A DNA stretch of 64,000 nucleotides from positions 1 to 64,000 of the forward strand of contig CAWDMN010000046.1 in assembly GCA_963803155.1 (NCBI GenBank), in the 5' to 3' direction. This document shows positions 16,355 to 24,688 of this stretch, piece after piece. The stretch's first letter is position 1. Each line of letters starts with the position of its first letter. The notes beneath the pieces are model-generated. The model was not told where the DNA came from. It searched no databases and was given only the letters and a program-made list of their open reading frames with translations. The stretch is from CAWDMN01 sp963803155. Lineage in GTDB: Bacteria > Acidobacteriota > Terriglobia > Versatilivoradales > Versatilivoraceae. The translations under genes were made by a program, and so were the position numbers.

Positions 16355-17233
16355 CTACTTTCCTTGACCCAGACTGGCTGTGCCAGAAACTGCCTCAAGT
16401 CGTGAGCCGTATTTAATGGCGTAGACGTGGGTGATTTCCGCGCCTAAAAGCAAAATCTGTGCCGAGTAATAAATCCAAACCAGGAGAATGACAAGGGAAG
16501 CCGCTGCTCCGTAGGCTGACGCCACCGTGGACCTGACGAGATACAACCCTATCAGCGCTTTGCCGATCGTGAAGAGTAGTGAAGCAACCCCCGCACCAGC
16601 CCACACATCACTCCAGGCAATTTTCGTGTCTGGCAAAAACTTAAAAATCATTGCGAGCAGCAGCGTAATCGCACCGAACGAGAGGAAAAAATCGACCGAT
16701 TCCAGCAAAAACACAGGCTTGGGAAGTAGATGTTCCGTCAACTTTCCCGCGGCCCCCCACGCGGCGCTCGAAACGAGCGACACCATTAACAGGAAGCCCG
16801 TGCACAGGACCAAGCCGAACGACCAGAAACGCTGTCTAATCGCACCCACCCAGATACTTTCCGATCTTCGCGGAACTCTCCAGATTTTATTGAGCGCGTC
16901 TTGGAGCTCAACAAAGGCGCCTGACGCACCGGCCAAAACCGTCACGATGCCAATGGCGGCCGCAATGACGCCCAGCGCGGGCCGGTTGGCGCTTTGGATG
17001 ATGGCTTGAACGGCCTTGGCGCCCGTCTCGCCCACCAAAGTTTGGATTTTCCGTAAGACTTCACCCTCCGCTGCTCCTTGTCCGAAAGCCAGACCCGCGA
17101 TCGCTATCGCTACAATCAAGACCGGAGCAAGAGAAAAAATCGTGTAAAACGCCAGCGCGGCACCTAAACTCGGAGCGTTGTCTTCCATCCATGCGGAGCA
17201 AGCCTCTTTGAGCAGAGCGTAAGCAACTTTCAT
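16355..17233 (-). CDS. YihY/virulence factor BrkB family membrane protein, 292 aa
   Basis: Six hydrophobic segments and the family signatures are present: DNAPSLGAALAFYTIFSLAP near the start, GASGAFVELQDALNKIWRVP, SDVWAGAGVASLLFTIGKAL and YGAAASLVILLVWIYYSAQI with the ending LLGAEITHVYA. The family is of uncertain role (once misassigned as ribonuclease BN). I start at MKVAYALL (17233); the frame runs to 17335 but that part is unlike the family. The ribosome binding site is weak. The distance to the Crp/Fnr genes upstream suggests its own promoter. Confidence 0.88.
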   Translation of the reverse strand: MKVAYALLKEACSAWMEDNAPSLGAALAFYTIFSLAPVLIVAIAIAGLAFGQGAAEGEVLRKIQTLVGETGAKAVQAIIQSANRPALGVIAAAIGIVTVLAGASGAFVELQDALNKIWRVPRRSESIWVGAIRQRFWSFGLVLCTGFLLMVSLVSSAAWGAAGKLTEHLLPKPVFLLESVDFFLSFGAITLLLAMIFKFLPDTKIAWSDVWAGAGVASLLFTIGKALIGLYLVRSTVASAYGAAASLVILLVWIYYSAQILLLGAEITHVYAIKYGSRLEAVSGTASLGQGK

Positions 17234-17535
17234 CGGCTGATTTCTTCGTTGCGGCAACTGCCCCCCAGCCATGGCAGTTGAAGCAGTGAAAAAAGTACCG
17301 CCATCCCAGATTCCGCAACCGGAGGAGGCAGCCATGGGCTGCTAGTCGAAGGGGCTTGCGCTCGCAGTTGCTGGAACCGCCACGAGGAAGCTAATCCCAA
17401 CGGGGGCGAGGGGGAGAGGATTTCCTCTTGATTACGTCCCTCTCCCACGGAAAGAGGGGGCGAACGTCAGAGAGGCGTTCACAAGGTTGGGCATGGGCAA
17501 CCCACATCCCACTGCGATTTGCTTGTTACAGTGCA
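17234..17535. other. Intergenic with an inverted repeat, homologous to 18460-18560
   Basis: An imperfect hairpin (CCCTCT and AGAGGG, about 17438-17459) lies downstream of the first Crp/Fnr gene. The stretch about 17400-17490 aligns with 18462-18560 downstream of the second Crp/Fnr gene, showing that the duplicated unit includes this flank. Confidence 0.55.
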
Positions 17536-18195
17536 CTAGTCGTATAAAACCACCTTGAGCAGGCCCTGATGAACTGTCAACCAGCCGTTATCGCGGTAAT
17601 CGATAAAGCCCAGCTTTCTGAACTTATTCATGAAATGACTGATGCGCAACCGAGTGATGCCCAGCGATTGTGCCATGTCTTCCTGATTGACTCTGGAAAC
17701 TGCAGTCTCGGCTCCACTTTCCTTGTCAAAATGAGCCAGCAGCAAGAGCATTCGGGCCAAACGTTTTTCGCTAGAGTTGAAAAGTTGCGCAACCAAATCC
17801 GTTTTGTATCGGATACCACGGGAAAGCAGTTGTGTGACGAACATTTCCGAGGCATCGTGCCGTTCATGCAAAATGCGAGTCATCATCGCCTTTTCCACCC
17901 TAACGAGAGTGCAATCGGCCATCGCGCTGGCCGTGACGGCGCGCAATGGCTGACCGGCGAGGCATCCCTCGCCGAAAAAAACACCGGCGTCCAGAATGGC
18001 AACGATTGCTTGCTTGCCTTGTTGAGATGTTGCCGCCAGCTTCACCTTGCCCCGTTGGAGGTAGAACAGCGAATCCGCGGGTTCTCCTTGCAGGAAAATG
18101 GGGCTGTTCGCGCCGCATTCAATCGTGGTTTTCCCGCTGGAGATTCCAGCCAGGAAAGATTCCCAATCGATAGCTTGTTTTTTCTTAAACACCAT
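17536..18195 (-). CDS. Crp/Fnr family transcriptional regulator 1, 219 aa
   Basis: The N-terminal cyclic-nucleotide-binding-like beta barrel (FLQGEPADSLFYLQRGKVKL, GVFFGEGCLAGQPLRAVTAS) is followed by a dimer helix and a winged helix-turn-helix (NQEDMAQSLGITRLRISHFM, NKFRKLGFIDYRDNGWLTV). No FNR-type N-terminal Cys cluster is present, so it senses something other than oxygen through an iron-sulfur cluster, or has no ligand. GGGAGG precedes the ATG. It is a tandem paralogue of the gene at 18648-19325. It is itself preceded by promoter module A8 (about 168 bases), so it may control or belong to the same regulon. Confidence 0.9.
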   Translation of the reverse strand: MVFKKKQAIDWESFLAGISSGKTTIECGANSPIFLQGEPADSLFYLQRGKVKLAATSQQGKQAIVAILDAGVFFGEGCLAGQPLRAVTASAMADCTLVRVEKAMMTRILHERHDASEMFVTQLLSRGIRYKTDLVAQLFNSSEKRLARMLLLLAHFDKESGAETAVSRVNQEDMAQSLGITRLRISHFMNKFRKLGFIDYRDNGWLTVHQGLLKVVLYD

Positions 18196-18362
18196 ACCAA
18201 CCTCCCTCTGATTGCTAAAGACGAGCCCACAGAATCAAGAGAAACCAGTTTTTGGCAGCATCCTGGTAGTGCCCCAAAAGTGTTCGTGAGGATATATCGC
18301 CCCCCTCCCCCGAATCTCCGCCTCCCACCAGATCCTGGCTGTCAATTCTGGGCACAATTTTA

Positions 18363-18426
18363 ATACTACCCCAAGGGGAATTCGTGTCAGTTCAATACTG
18401 CTCATACGTTTGTGCAAAATTGCTCA
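18363..18426 (-). promoter_or_regulatory. Promoter module A8 (variant)
   Basis: TGAGC, TGAGC and TGAAC are present, but the second half-site reads TGCAC instead of TGACC. CTGACA (18390-18385) follows, with a 16-base spacer and TAGTAT (18368-18363). It points at Crp/Fnr regulator 1. Between 18427 and 18647 lies only the flank shared with 17400-17490. Confidence 0.7.
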
Positions 18427-18647
18427 TCGCGGTGAATGAGAAAGGCAATTACAGAGGAGTAGGGGGAGGGGATTTCTTCTTAATTAGCACCCTCTACATT
18501 GCGAGAGGGGCGAACGCTTGAGAGGTGTTCAGAAAAGCAGAGGAGGGGGTGAAGACCAAATCTTGCGGAAATCGCTATTATGGGGGGTGCCTAATTGGGG
18601 TATCAAGCCTTCACCAGGCCGATGGAGGGCAAACTGCCGCGGCAGAC

Positions 18648-19325
18648 CTAATAATCCTCTCCACCGTCGTTCAGGACCACGCTGAGGAGACCACTATGGA
18701 CCTTCAATCCGCCTTTGTCACTGTAATCGACAAAGCCCAGCTTCCTGAACTTATTCATGAAATGACTGATTCGCGACCGGGTGGTGCCGACCATTTGTGC
18801 CAAGCTGTCCTGGCTGACGCTGGGAACAACTGTTTCCGCTCTGCTTTCCTTGCCGAAATGTGCCAGCAATAAGAGCATCCGAGCCAGCCGCTTCTCACTG
18901 GAGTTGAATAGCTGATCGACCAGGTCCGCTTCGTATCGGATGTTGCGCGACAGCAGATGCATGACGAACAATTCCGAAAAGTCGTGCTGTTCGTGCAGTA
19001 TGCGCACCATCAGCGGTTTCTCAATCCTCGACAAATTGCAATCGGTCATGGCGGTAGCCGTGGCGATGCGCAATAGCTGGCCTGCCAGGCATCCCTCGCC
19101 GAAGAAGTCCCCTTCGCCCAGAATGGCAACGATCGCTTCCTTGCCTTGTTGGGATGTCACCGCCTTCTTCACCTTGCCGCGTCGCAGGTAATACACGGAA
19201 TCCGCGGCATCTCCTTGCCAGAAAATAGTGCGGTTCGCGCCACATTCTAATTCGGTTTTTCCCTGAGAGATTCCCGCCAGGAAGGGTTCCCAATCGACAG
19301 GCTTGCTTTTTTTGTGATTTACCAT
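18648..19325 (-). CDS. Crp/Fnr family transcriptional regulator 2, 225 aa
   Basis: It has the same architecture as regulator 1, with long blocks shared (LFNSSEKRLARMLLLLAHF, RISHFMNKFRKLGF, FFGEGCLAGQ). The recognition helix region is QMVGTTRSRISHF against QSLGITRLRISHF in regulator 1, so the two probably bind related but not identical sites. GGAGG lies before the ATG. No A-type module is upstream. A third, degraded copy of its 3' end lies at 7702-7835. Confidence 0.9.
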   Translation of the reverse strand: MVNHKKSKPVDWEPFLAGISQGKTELECGANRTIFWQGDAADSVYYLRRGKVKKAVTSQQGKEAIVAILGEGDFFGEGCLAGQLLRIATATAMTDCNLSRIEKPLMVRILHEQHDFSELFVMHLLSRNIRYEADLVDQLFNSSEKRLARMLLLLAHFGKESRAETVVPSVSQDSLAQMVGTTRSRISHFMNKFRKLGFVDYSDKGGLKVHSGLLSVVLNDGGEDY

Positions 19326-19489
19326 GAGACCTCCTCTTTATGGCTGAAGGCCCGCCCGATGTCAAAAGGAATCAATTCTTAGCGATGTCCTAATTCAAGT
19401 GCGGAACTGTCTTGATTTATTATACCTGGACGGACAGCACCTTACAAAAAAATCTGTGGGGAATGGGACAACAGTTGTGAAAATCGGCT

Positions 19490-19783
19490 GAAAATCAAAT
19501 CTCCCCGGGTAATGCACACTCATCTTCCCGCTTATGCCCGCCCGATATACGTCCACGCCTTCCGTATAGGTATTGGACTTTGAAGATATTGGCCTTCTCA
19601 TCCGGCGTGCAGCCTCGTATCGGATTCCTGTGCGTCGAGCCATTCGCCTTTGGCGGATTGCGGCTTCCTTCAGATCCCACCTCGCGATGGACACCCTTGC
19701 CGTCTAAGTCCGCTACGGCGGATTCCCCCTATCGGGCCCGTGGAGGGCTTTCACCTCCAAGTGAGTGCGCCCTTCCGGCACAC
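19490..19783 (-). mobile_element. Truncated class C group II intron (5' part)
   Basis: Read on the minus strand, the element starts at 19783 with GTGTGCCGG and continues with CTTGGAGGTGAAAGCCCTCC, CAAGGGTGTCC, GATCTGAAGGAAGCC and finally TTACCCGGGGAGATTTG near 19497. These are the conserved landmarks of domain I and following parts of Oceanobacillus-type class C introns, in the right order. No reverse transcriptase frame or domain V/VI follows, so the 3' part is lost. The 5' end lies one base after the T-run of the terminator of the TonB-dependent receptor gene, which is the typical class C insertion site. Confidence 0.8.
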
Positions 19784-19784
19784 C

Positions 19785-19818
19785 AAAAAAAAGGGGAAGG
19801 ATGGAATCCTCCCCCTTT
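19785..19818 (-). terminator. Rho-independent terminator of the TonB-dependent receptor gene
   Basis: On the minus strand a stem of about 11 bp (AAGGGGGAGGAT with ATCCTTCCCCTT, one mismatch) closes on a three-base loop and runs into eight T. It lies 17 bases after the receptor stop codon. Confidence 0.85.
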
Positions 19819-19834
19819 GATGCATCGGACATGC

Positions 19835-22800
19835 TTACCAAATAAATTTAGCCGCAAATTGAATTTCCCGCGGTCCAAATAAGGTGTTGCCTACATTGAT
19901 GGGAGCGAGGAATGGCGTCCCCGAAGGCGCACCCAGCGTGACCGTAGCATTGCTTCCCGTCTTGGCCGAGGAAACGACGCGATACTGAACGCTTTGCCAA
20001 CTTGTATAATTGACCCGGTTAAAAATGTTGAAAGCCTCGGCGACAACCTGGATCCGCGCTTTCTCCTTAATGGGGATGAAACGGGAGAGACGGAAATCAA
20101 GAGTTGCCTGTCCCGTGCCGCGATAGGAATTTGGCGCCAGCCACGGAACGCGGAAACTGCCTCCCGAGCCATTGGTGGAAGAGGAATTGGGCGTTCCAAT
20201 CGAACTGGACAAACTCCCTGAAATCGTGCCCGTAATCGGCTTCCCATCCGAAAGTGTCGCAATCCCGCTCATTTGCCAGTCATTAAAAATGGTGGCAAAC
20301 ATTTTATTTTCGCTGAGCTTCTTGGCGTTGGGCGAGAGGATGAAAGTAGTGATCCAGCGTTTGGGGACATCGAAACTGGACAGCCCTTTATCGTTTGCTA
20401 GATTAAAGGTGTCGAAGGGATTGCTATAACTGCTAAAGAAGGTTTGCGACGTCTGGCCGTTGTCCAAAGATTTGGACCAGGTGAAGTTGGAATGGATCTG
20501 CATCCCGTGACTGAACCGTTTGCTGACGGCTAGCACCATGGCGTTGTAGCTCGTGTTGATGATGCTCTCGCTCAGGATGACTTGTCCCACCGCTTTGTCG
20601 GGCCGGGATCCAAGGTAGAGCGGGAAACTTCCCGTTTTTGAGCCATCCGGCAAAACATACGACACCGTACCGGTGGGAAAAGGCAAGTTAATATCACGGA
20701 ATTGCGGCAGTCTCTGCCCGCGGCTAAATAGATAACTGGCCGATACCGTCATTCCTCCAAAAATCTCCCGCTCGACAGCGAGGTCGGAGGAGTAAATGAT
20801 CGGTCTGCGGTAATCGGAGGAGAAAACATTCAAGGTTGGCGTATTTGCGCTCCCACTCGGCGGGGCAGACAGAACGTTGGGATAAACCGGAGCTCCGCTG
20901 GTCGAAGGAGTAAAATAGTAGCTGAGGAAAGTAACTGCATTGTTGGTAAGAGTGCTGAAAAGCGCTGAATTGGAGGTGCGGCCGTAATACAGTCCGTATC
21001 CACCGCGCACTACCGTTTTGTGGCTCCCACCCACATCCCAGGAAAAACCAAAACGCGGTCCCCAAGCTTTCTTGTCTTTGTTGAACTTCGTGGTCAAGGG
21101 GTAGGCAGGATTGCCAGCTTCCGGCTGCGGCAAGGCTTGATATTCATAACGCAATCCCAGGTAGAGGGTCAGATCGTTTCGCAACCGGTAGTTGTCCTGC
21201 AGATAAAAGTTGGAATCGGTACTGTTAAACTGCAGCTTGCCGCCCACTCCACGGGCGTCAAAAGCCTGCTGGAAATTGCTGTAATGTTTTCCAGTTGTAG
21301 CTCCCGTGTTTTGTTGAACACATCCGGAAGCATCTGCCGGACAATCCATGGCCAGATTATTCAAACTAGAGTATGAATAAGTTCCCCCACCATTGTACAG
21401 ATTGATTGCCAACTCTCGAACATAATTGACATCCAGGCCCACCTTTATGGAATGTTTTCCCTTCATGAAGGAGTAATTGTCGGTGAACTGGAACCTTTTT
21501 TCGTTGGGGTAAGCTTGACGGGGCAGGAAATTCGGCATTCCAAAATAAATGCCGTTTGTAAAGGACGTACCCGGTCCTGGCGCATTGGGATCTTGGAATT
21601 CAAAATCGCGGCCTGCCTGGAATCGAAATTCATTGACGCTGCTCGCGGTTAGCACCGACGTCAGACGCAGGTTGAGCATATCGGTCCGAACGTCGTCGGA
21701 TCCATTGGCCGACTGAGCATAGGTGTGAATGGATTGAGTTTGGATGCCATTGGGCGAATGCCACTTGGAGTAATTGTAAGCGGCTGAGAAGGAGTGTTTC
21801 GCGCTGATATTCCAATCTACTTTCGGCAGAAAAATGAGATTGCTGCCGGTGCGAGGAAATTCGCCGGTCTGAGTTTTCAGAAATGCGATCGTGCTGGCAC
21901 AGCCGGGAGCGGTGCAAGGCAACGAATCGAAGGCCACGTTCGGAGCAATAATTGCGGGAAAATTGCGTTTTTGTTGGTCGTAATTAAAGAAAAAGAACAC
22001 CTTGTCTTTAATCACCGGGCCGCCGAGGGAAGCCCCAAACTGTTGCCGTCTCTCATCAGGCTTGGGCTGTCCCAGCGCGACCGCGCGGGGATTTTGCGCC
22101 ATCAAAGCCTGGTCGCGAATGAAATAAAAAGCCTCGCCATGCAGTTCATTCGTGCCGGACTTGGTCACGGCATTCACGGTTCCGCCAGCCGCGCGTCCAA
22201 ATTCAGCGGAAAAATTCGAAAGGCCGACGTTGAACTCTTTGACGGCCGCCTGGCTAATGGAGTATGGCGAGCGAGTCCTGCCGCGGGCCTCCGAAAAGAA
22301 TGCTTGCGTATTATCGGCTCCATCCACGCTATTATTATTGTAGAGGCCGGAAATGCCGCGATAGCTCACCAAACCATAGTTTCCATCGGGCGTGACCCCT
22401 GGGGTCTGCAACACAAAATTTTCCCAACGGCGGCCATTGATCGGCAAGTCGCGGATCGCTCTTTCGCCAATGGTGCTGGCTACTTCAACCCGCTCGGGTT
22501 CCGTGGCGGGGATGTCCGCCCCCGTGACTTCCACCACCTGTTGGCCACCGGCAACCGCCAGGGTGATATCCGCGGTTCGAATTGTCCCCACATTTAATAC
22601 GACGCGGCCGCTTTTCCCGTTAGCAAATCCTTCTCTAATCGCGGTTGCCTCATAAATTCCAGGAGGGAGCAAATCCACTTGATAATGCCCCGAGGCATCA
22701 GATTGTGTTGCGCGGGTAGCATTGGTTTCCGTGTTCTTCACCATCACGGGCACACCTGGAATAACCGCGCCCGACGAATCTTGTACCACTCCTTCAATGG

Positions 22801-22888
22801 ATGCAGTCCCTTGACCCTGTCCAAAAACAAAGCCGGGACTGACTAGGATAAAGCACAAAATCAGCCAGCCAGACCATTTTCTCCTCAT
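19835..22888 (-). CDS. TonB-dependent receptor, carboxypeptidase-regulatory-domain (Oar-like) type, 1017 aa
   Basis: A signal peptide (MRRKWSGWLILCFILVSPGF, VFGQ) leads into a carboxypeptidase-regulatory-like domain (about 27-115: GTASIEGVVQDSSGAVIPGV, PPGIYEATAIREGF), then a plug-like domain (ERAIRDLPINGRRWENFVLQ, GGTVNAVTKSGTNELHGEAF) and a long beta-barrel ending in aromatic Trp (FAAKFIW), as in outer-membrane proteins. This type is abundant in acidobacteria and is presumed to import oligosaccharides or peptides; the substrate is unknown. GGAGAG precedes the ATG. The gene is followed directly by a terminator. Confidence 0.92.
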   Translation of the reverse strand: MRRKWSGWLILCFILVSPGFVFGQGQGTASIEGVVQDSSGAVIPGVPVMVKNTETNATRATQSDASGHYQVDLLPPGIYEATAIREGFANGKSGRVVLNVGTIRTADITLAVAGGQQVVEVTGADIPATEPERVEVASTIGERAIRDLPINGRRWENFVLQTPGVTPDGNYGLVSYRGISGLYNNNSVDGADNTQAFFSEARGRTRSPYSISQAAVKEFNVGLSNFSAEFGRAAGGTVNAVTKSGTNELHGEAFYFIRDQALMAQNPRAVALGQPKPDERRQQFGASLGGPVIKDKVFFFFNYDQQKRNFPAIIAPNVAFDSLPCTAPGCASTIAFLKTQTGEFPRTGSNLIFLPKVDWNISAKHSFSAAYNYSKWHSPNGIQTQSIHTYAQSANGSDDVRTDMLNLRLTSVLTASSVNEFRFQAGRDFEFQDPNAPGPGTSFTNGIYFGMPNFLPRQAYPNEKRFQFTDNYSFMKGKHSIKVGLDVNYVRELAINLYNGGGTYSYSSLNNLAMDCPADASGCVQQNTGATTGKHYSNFQQAFDARGVGGKLQFNSTDSNFYLQDNYRLRNDLTLYLGLRYEYQALPQPEAGNPAYPLTTKFNKDKKAWGPRFGFSWDVGGSHKTVVRGGYGLYYGRTSNSALFSTLTNNAVTFLSYYFTPSTSGAPVYPNVLSAPPSGSANTPTLNVFSSDYRRPIIYSSDLAVEREIFGGMTVSASYLFSRGQRLPQFRDINLPFPTGTVSYVLPDGSKTGSFPLYLGSRPDKAVGQVILSESIINTSYNAMVLAVSKRFSHGMQIHSNFTWSKSLDNGQTSQTFFSSYSNPFDTFNLANDKGLSSFDVPKRWITTFILSPNAKKLSENKMFATIFNDWQMSGIATLSDGKPITGTISGSLSSSIGTPNSSSTNGSGGSFRVPWLAPNSYRGTGQATLDFRLSRFIPIKEKARIQVVAEAFNIFNRVNYTSWQSVQYRVVSSAKTGSNATVTLGAPSGTPFLAPINVGNTLFGPREIQFAAKFIW

Positions 22889-23036
22889 TCTTTTTTCTCT
22901 CCATAATCAAAATTATAATTCTCAATGAAAGCCAAATACTCATACCGCATGGCTTTTCAACTCAGAGCAACTTTCTCTTTAATTCGATGGAGCCTCGCCA
23001 TGCCAGGTTTCCAGATGATTTTCGTCAGAGATAAAT

Positions 23037-23235
23037 AAATTATGGTACCTGCTCAGGTAGACAGAATTCAGGAGTCAGAATCCAGAATGGCCTACGAATA
23101 AGCCTCTAAAAGATTGCGCCAAAAACTTATGAGCCTTTTGCCACGCCACAAGGGCATCAAATCTCGTTGCTGGCGTGTTCATTCTGACTACTGAATTCTG
23201 GCTTCTGGCACCAACCTGAGTAGTGACAAATTATG
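23037..23235. mobile_element. 183-bp MITE-like element with 8-bp target duplication
   Basis: The element spans 23045-23227. Its ends are inverted repeats: the left GTACCTGCTCAGGT against the right end read in reverse GTCACTACTCAGGT (11 of 14), followed inward by CAGAATTCAG-x-AGTCAGAAT on both sides. It is flanked by a perfect direct repeat AAATTATG at 23037-23044 and 23228-23235. No reading frame lies inside. The rest of 22889-23535 shows no gene. Confidence 0.75.
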
Positions 23236-23535
23236 ACCTCCCTCTTCGTCTCAAAACGTTACGATCACTACAAAAATAATCCTCAGTATTGATCGCTTCT
23301 AAGATTATTCATGCCGCGTTGTTCGATATTCGTCAGCAGCGCGAAAGTGCGAATCTTAAAGCATTCGAGTTAATATGACATGAATTGGCGGTTACATAGT
23401 TATGAACAATGGGAAAAACCGCGTCCTGGCGAGCCGAGTTTGGAGCTGCCCGACTCCATAATGCGCGAACATGATCCTCATGACAAACACTGCCAACATA
23501 AACCGTCTTAGTTCCAGAAAATTAGAATCTTCGGC

Positions 23536-24447
23536 TTAGGCGCCTTCCTTTTTTCCATTTGTGGCATTATTGATTTTCCTAACGACTCTAGGGAGATTGA
23601 GAGGCAGAACCGGGCTGCCTCCTTTTTCCCAAGCGCTGGAGATCATCGAGGCCACCGCTCGGATGGAATCGTTGATTCGATGCTCCATGATGGGCCTGGC
23701 TACACTCGAAAATTTACGGAAAAATGCATCGTCGTATTCCGTCCGTCCCACGGCCGCATCCTTGTCAGCTTTTAAAATGGGATCAACCTGCTGAAAACTC
23801 TCTAGCAGAGTCTTGAAAATATATTCGCGAGGTTGAGAGATGGGAGTGATCGGACCGGGACGCACCCGGATCCGTGTGCGGTAGCGCCAGAACAGCTCCG
23901 ACTCAAATCGAGCATGAACGCCTGGCTGATTTGTCAATTGCCCATCATAGTTGGCTGTCGCATGAAAAGGCACATGAGAATCTCCAACATAATGAGCCAG
24001 CACCGCCGAGAAATACCGAATGTCATCCAAAGCATACGGGGCATTTCCTTTTTTCAGTCTCTCAAAAGACAGCACGAGCTTATCGAATATTTCCTCGATT
24101 CGCCATGGGAGCACTCCGTTCTTTTGGATCATTTCCAATCCGTATTTTTCCACTGCCTCCTGGTAATCATGCGGCAATGCAGCAAAAGGGAACGGGCCAA
24201 AAGTATCGAAATCCAAAAAATGCCGCGGCACTTCTTCGGTAAACCCAACATTTCGCCAAAAATCAGGGTCCACGGAGTGTTCGACAATAAAGGCTCGACT
24301 GTGGCGATAAAAGGGGAGAAGAGCCGGGGGGAGCATTTCCAAAGCGCGGGCAGTGATAAGCCGATGCGCTTCTTGTCCCCATGCCCAGAGGGAGGATGGA
24401 ACCAACACGCCTGCCCAGAGAATTCCCGCAAAAAAGAATCGTTTCAG
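23536..24447 (-). CDS. S1/P1 nuclease or phospholipase C-like zinc hydrolase, 303 aa
   Basis: After the signal peptide (MLKRFFFAGILWAGVLVPSS, LWA) the mature protein begins WGQEAHRLIT, placing Trp24 at the N-terminus and His29 near it, as in S1/P1 nucleases where the N-terminal Trp binds zinc. Further ligands are visible in DPDFWRN, in RHFLDFD, in LAHYVGDSHVPFHATANYDG and in HARFESELFWR. An exported phosphodiesterase (nuclease or phospholipase) is likely. I chose ATG 24447 because the signal peptide starts there; there is no clear ribosome binding site, and a GTG at 24483 is possible. Confidence 0.8.
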   Translation of the reverse strand: MKRFFFAGILWAGVLVPSSLWAWGQEAHRLITARALEMLPPALLPFYRHSRAFIVEHSVDPDFWRNVGFTEEVPRHFLDFDTFGPFPFAALPHDYQEAVEKYGLEMIQKNGVLPWRIEEIFDKLVLSFERLKKGNAPYALDDIRYFSAVLAHYVGDSHVPFHATANYDGQLTNQPGVHARFESELFWRYRTRIRVRPGPITPISQPREYIFKTLLESFQQVDPILKADKDAAVGRTEYDDAFFRKFSSVARPIMEHRINDSIRAVASMISSAWEKGGSPVLPLNLPRVVRKINNATNGKKEGA

Positions 24448-24688
24448 CATAATTAATGAAAAAAACTTCGGCCCGGAAGGCACCCTGAGTGAAAACCTCC
24501 ATCAGGCCGCCACAAGACAAGGCGCAATTATACCATTGAACTTTCTTCCGGTGAGGAGATTGTGCGAATGGATTGGAATAAAAAAATGAACTCGATAAAT
24601 GGAGTTGACATCGGCAGAAAAAATAATTATGCGACAATGCTAGAATGGCCATCCGGCGGGAGAATGAGAGGCGAAGAGAAAAGGGCAT

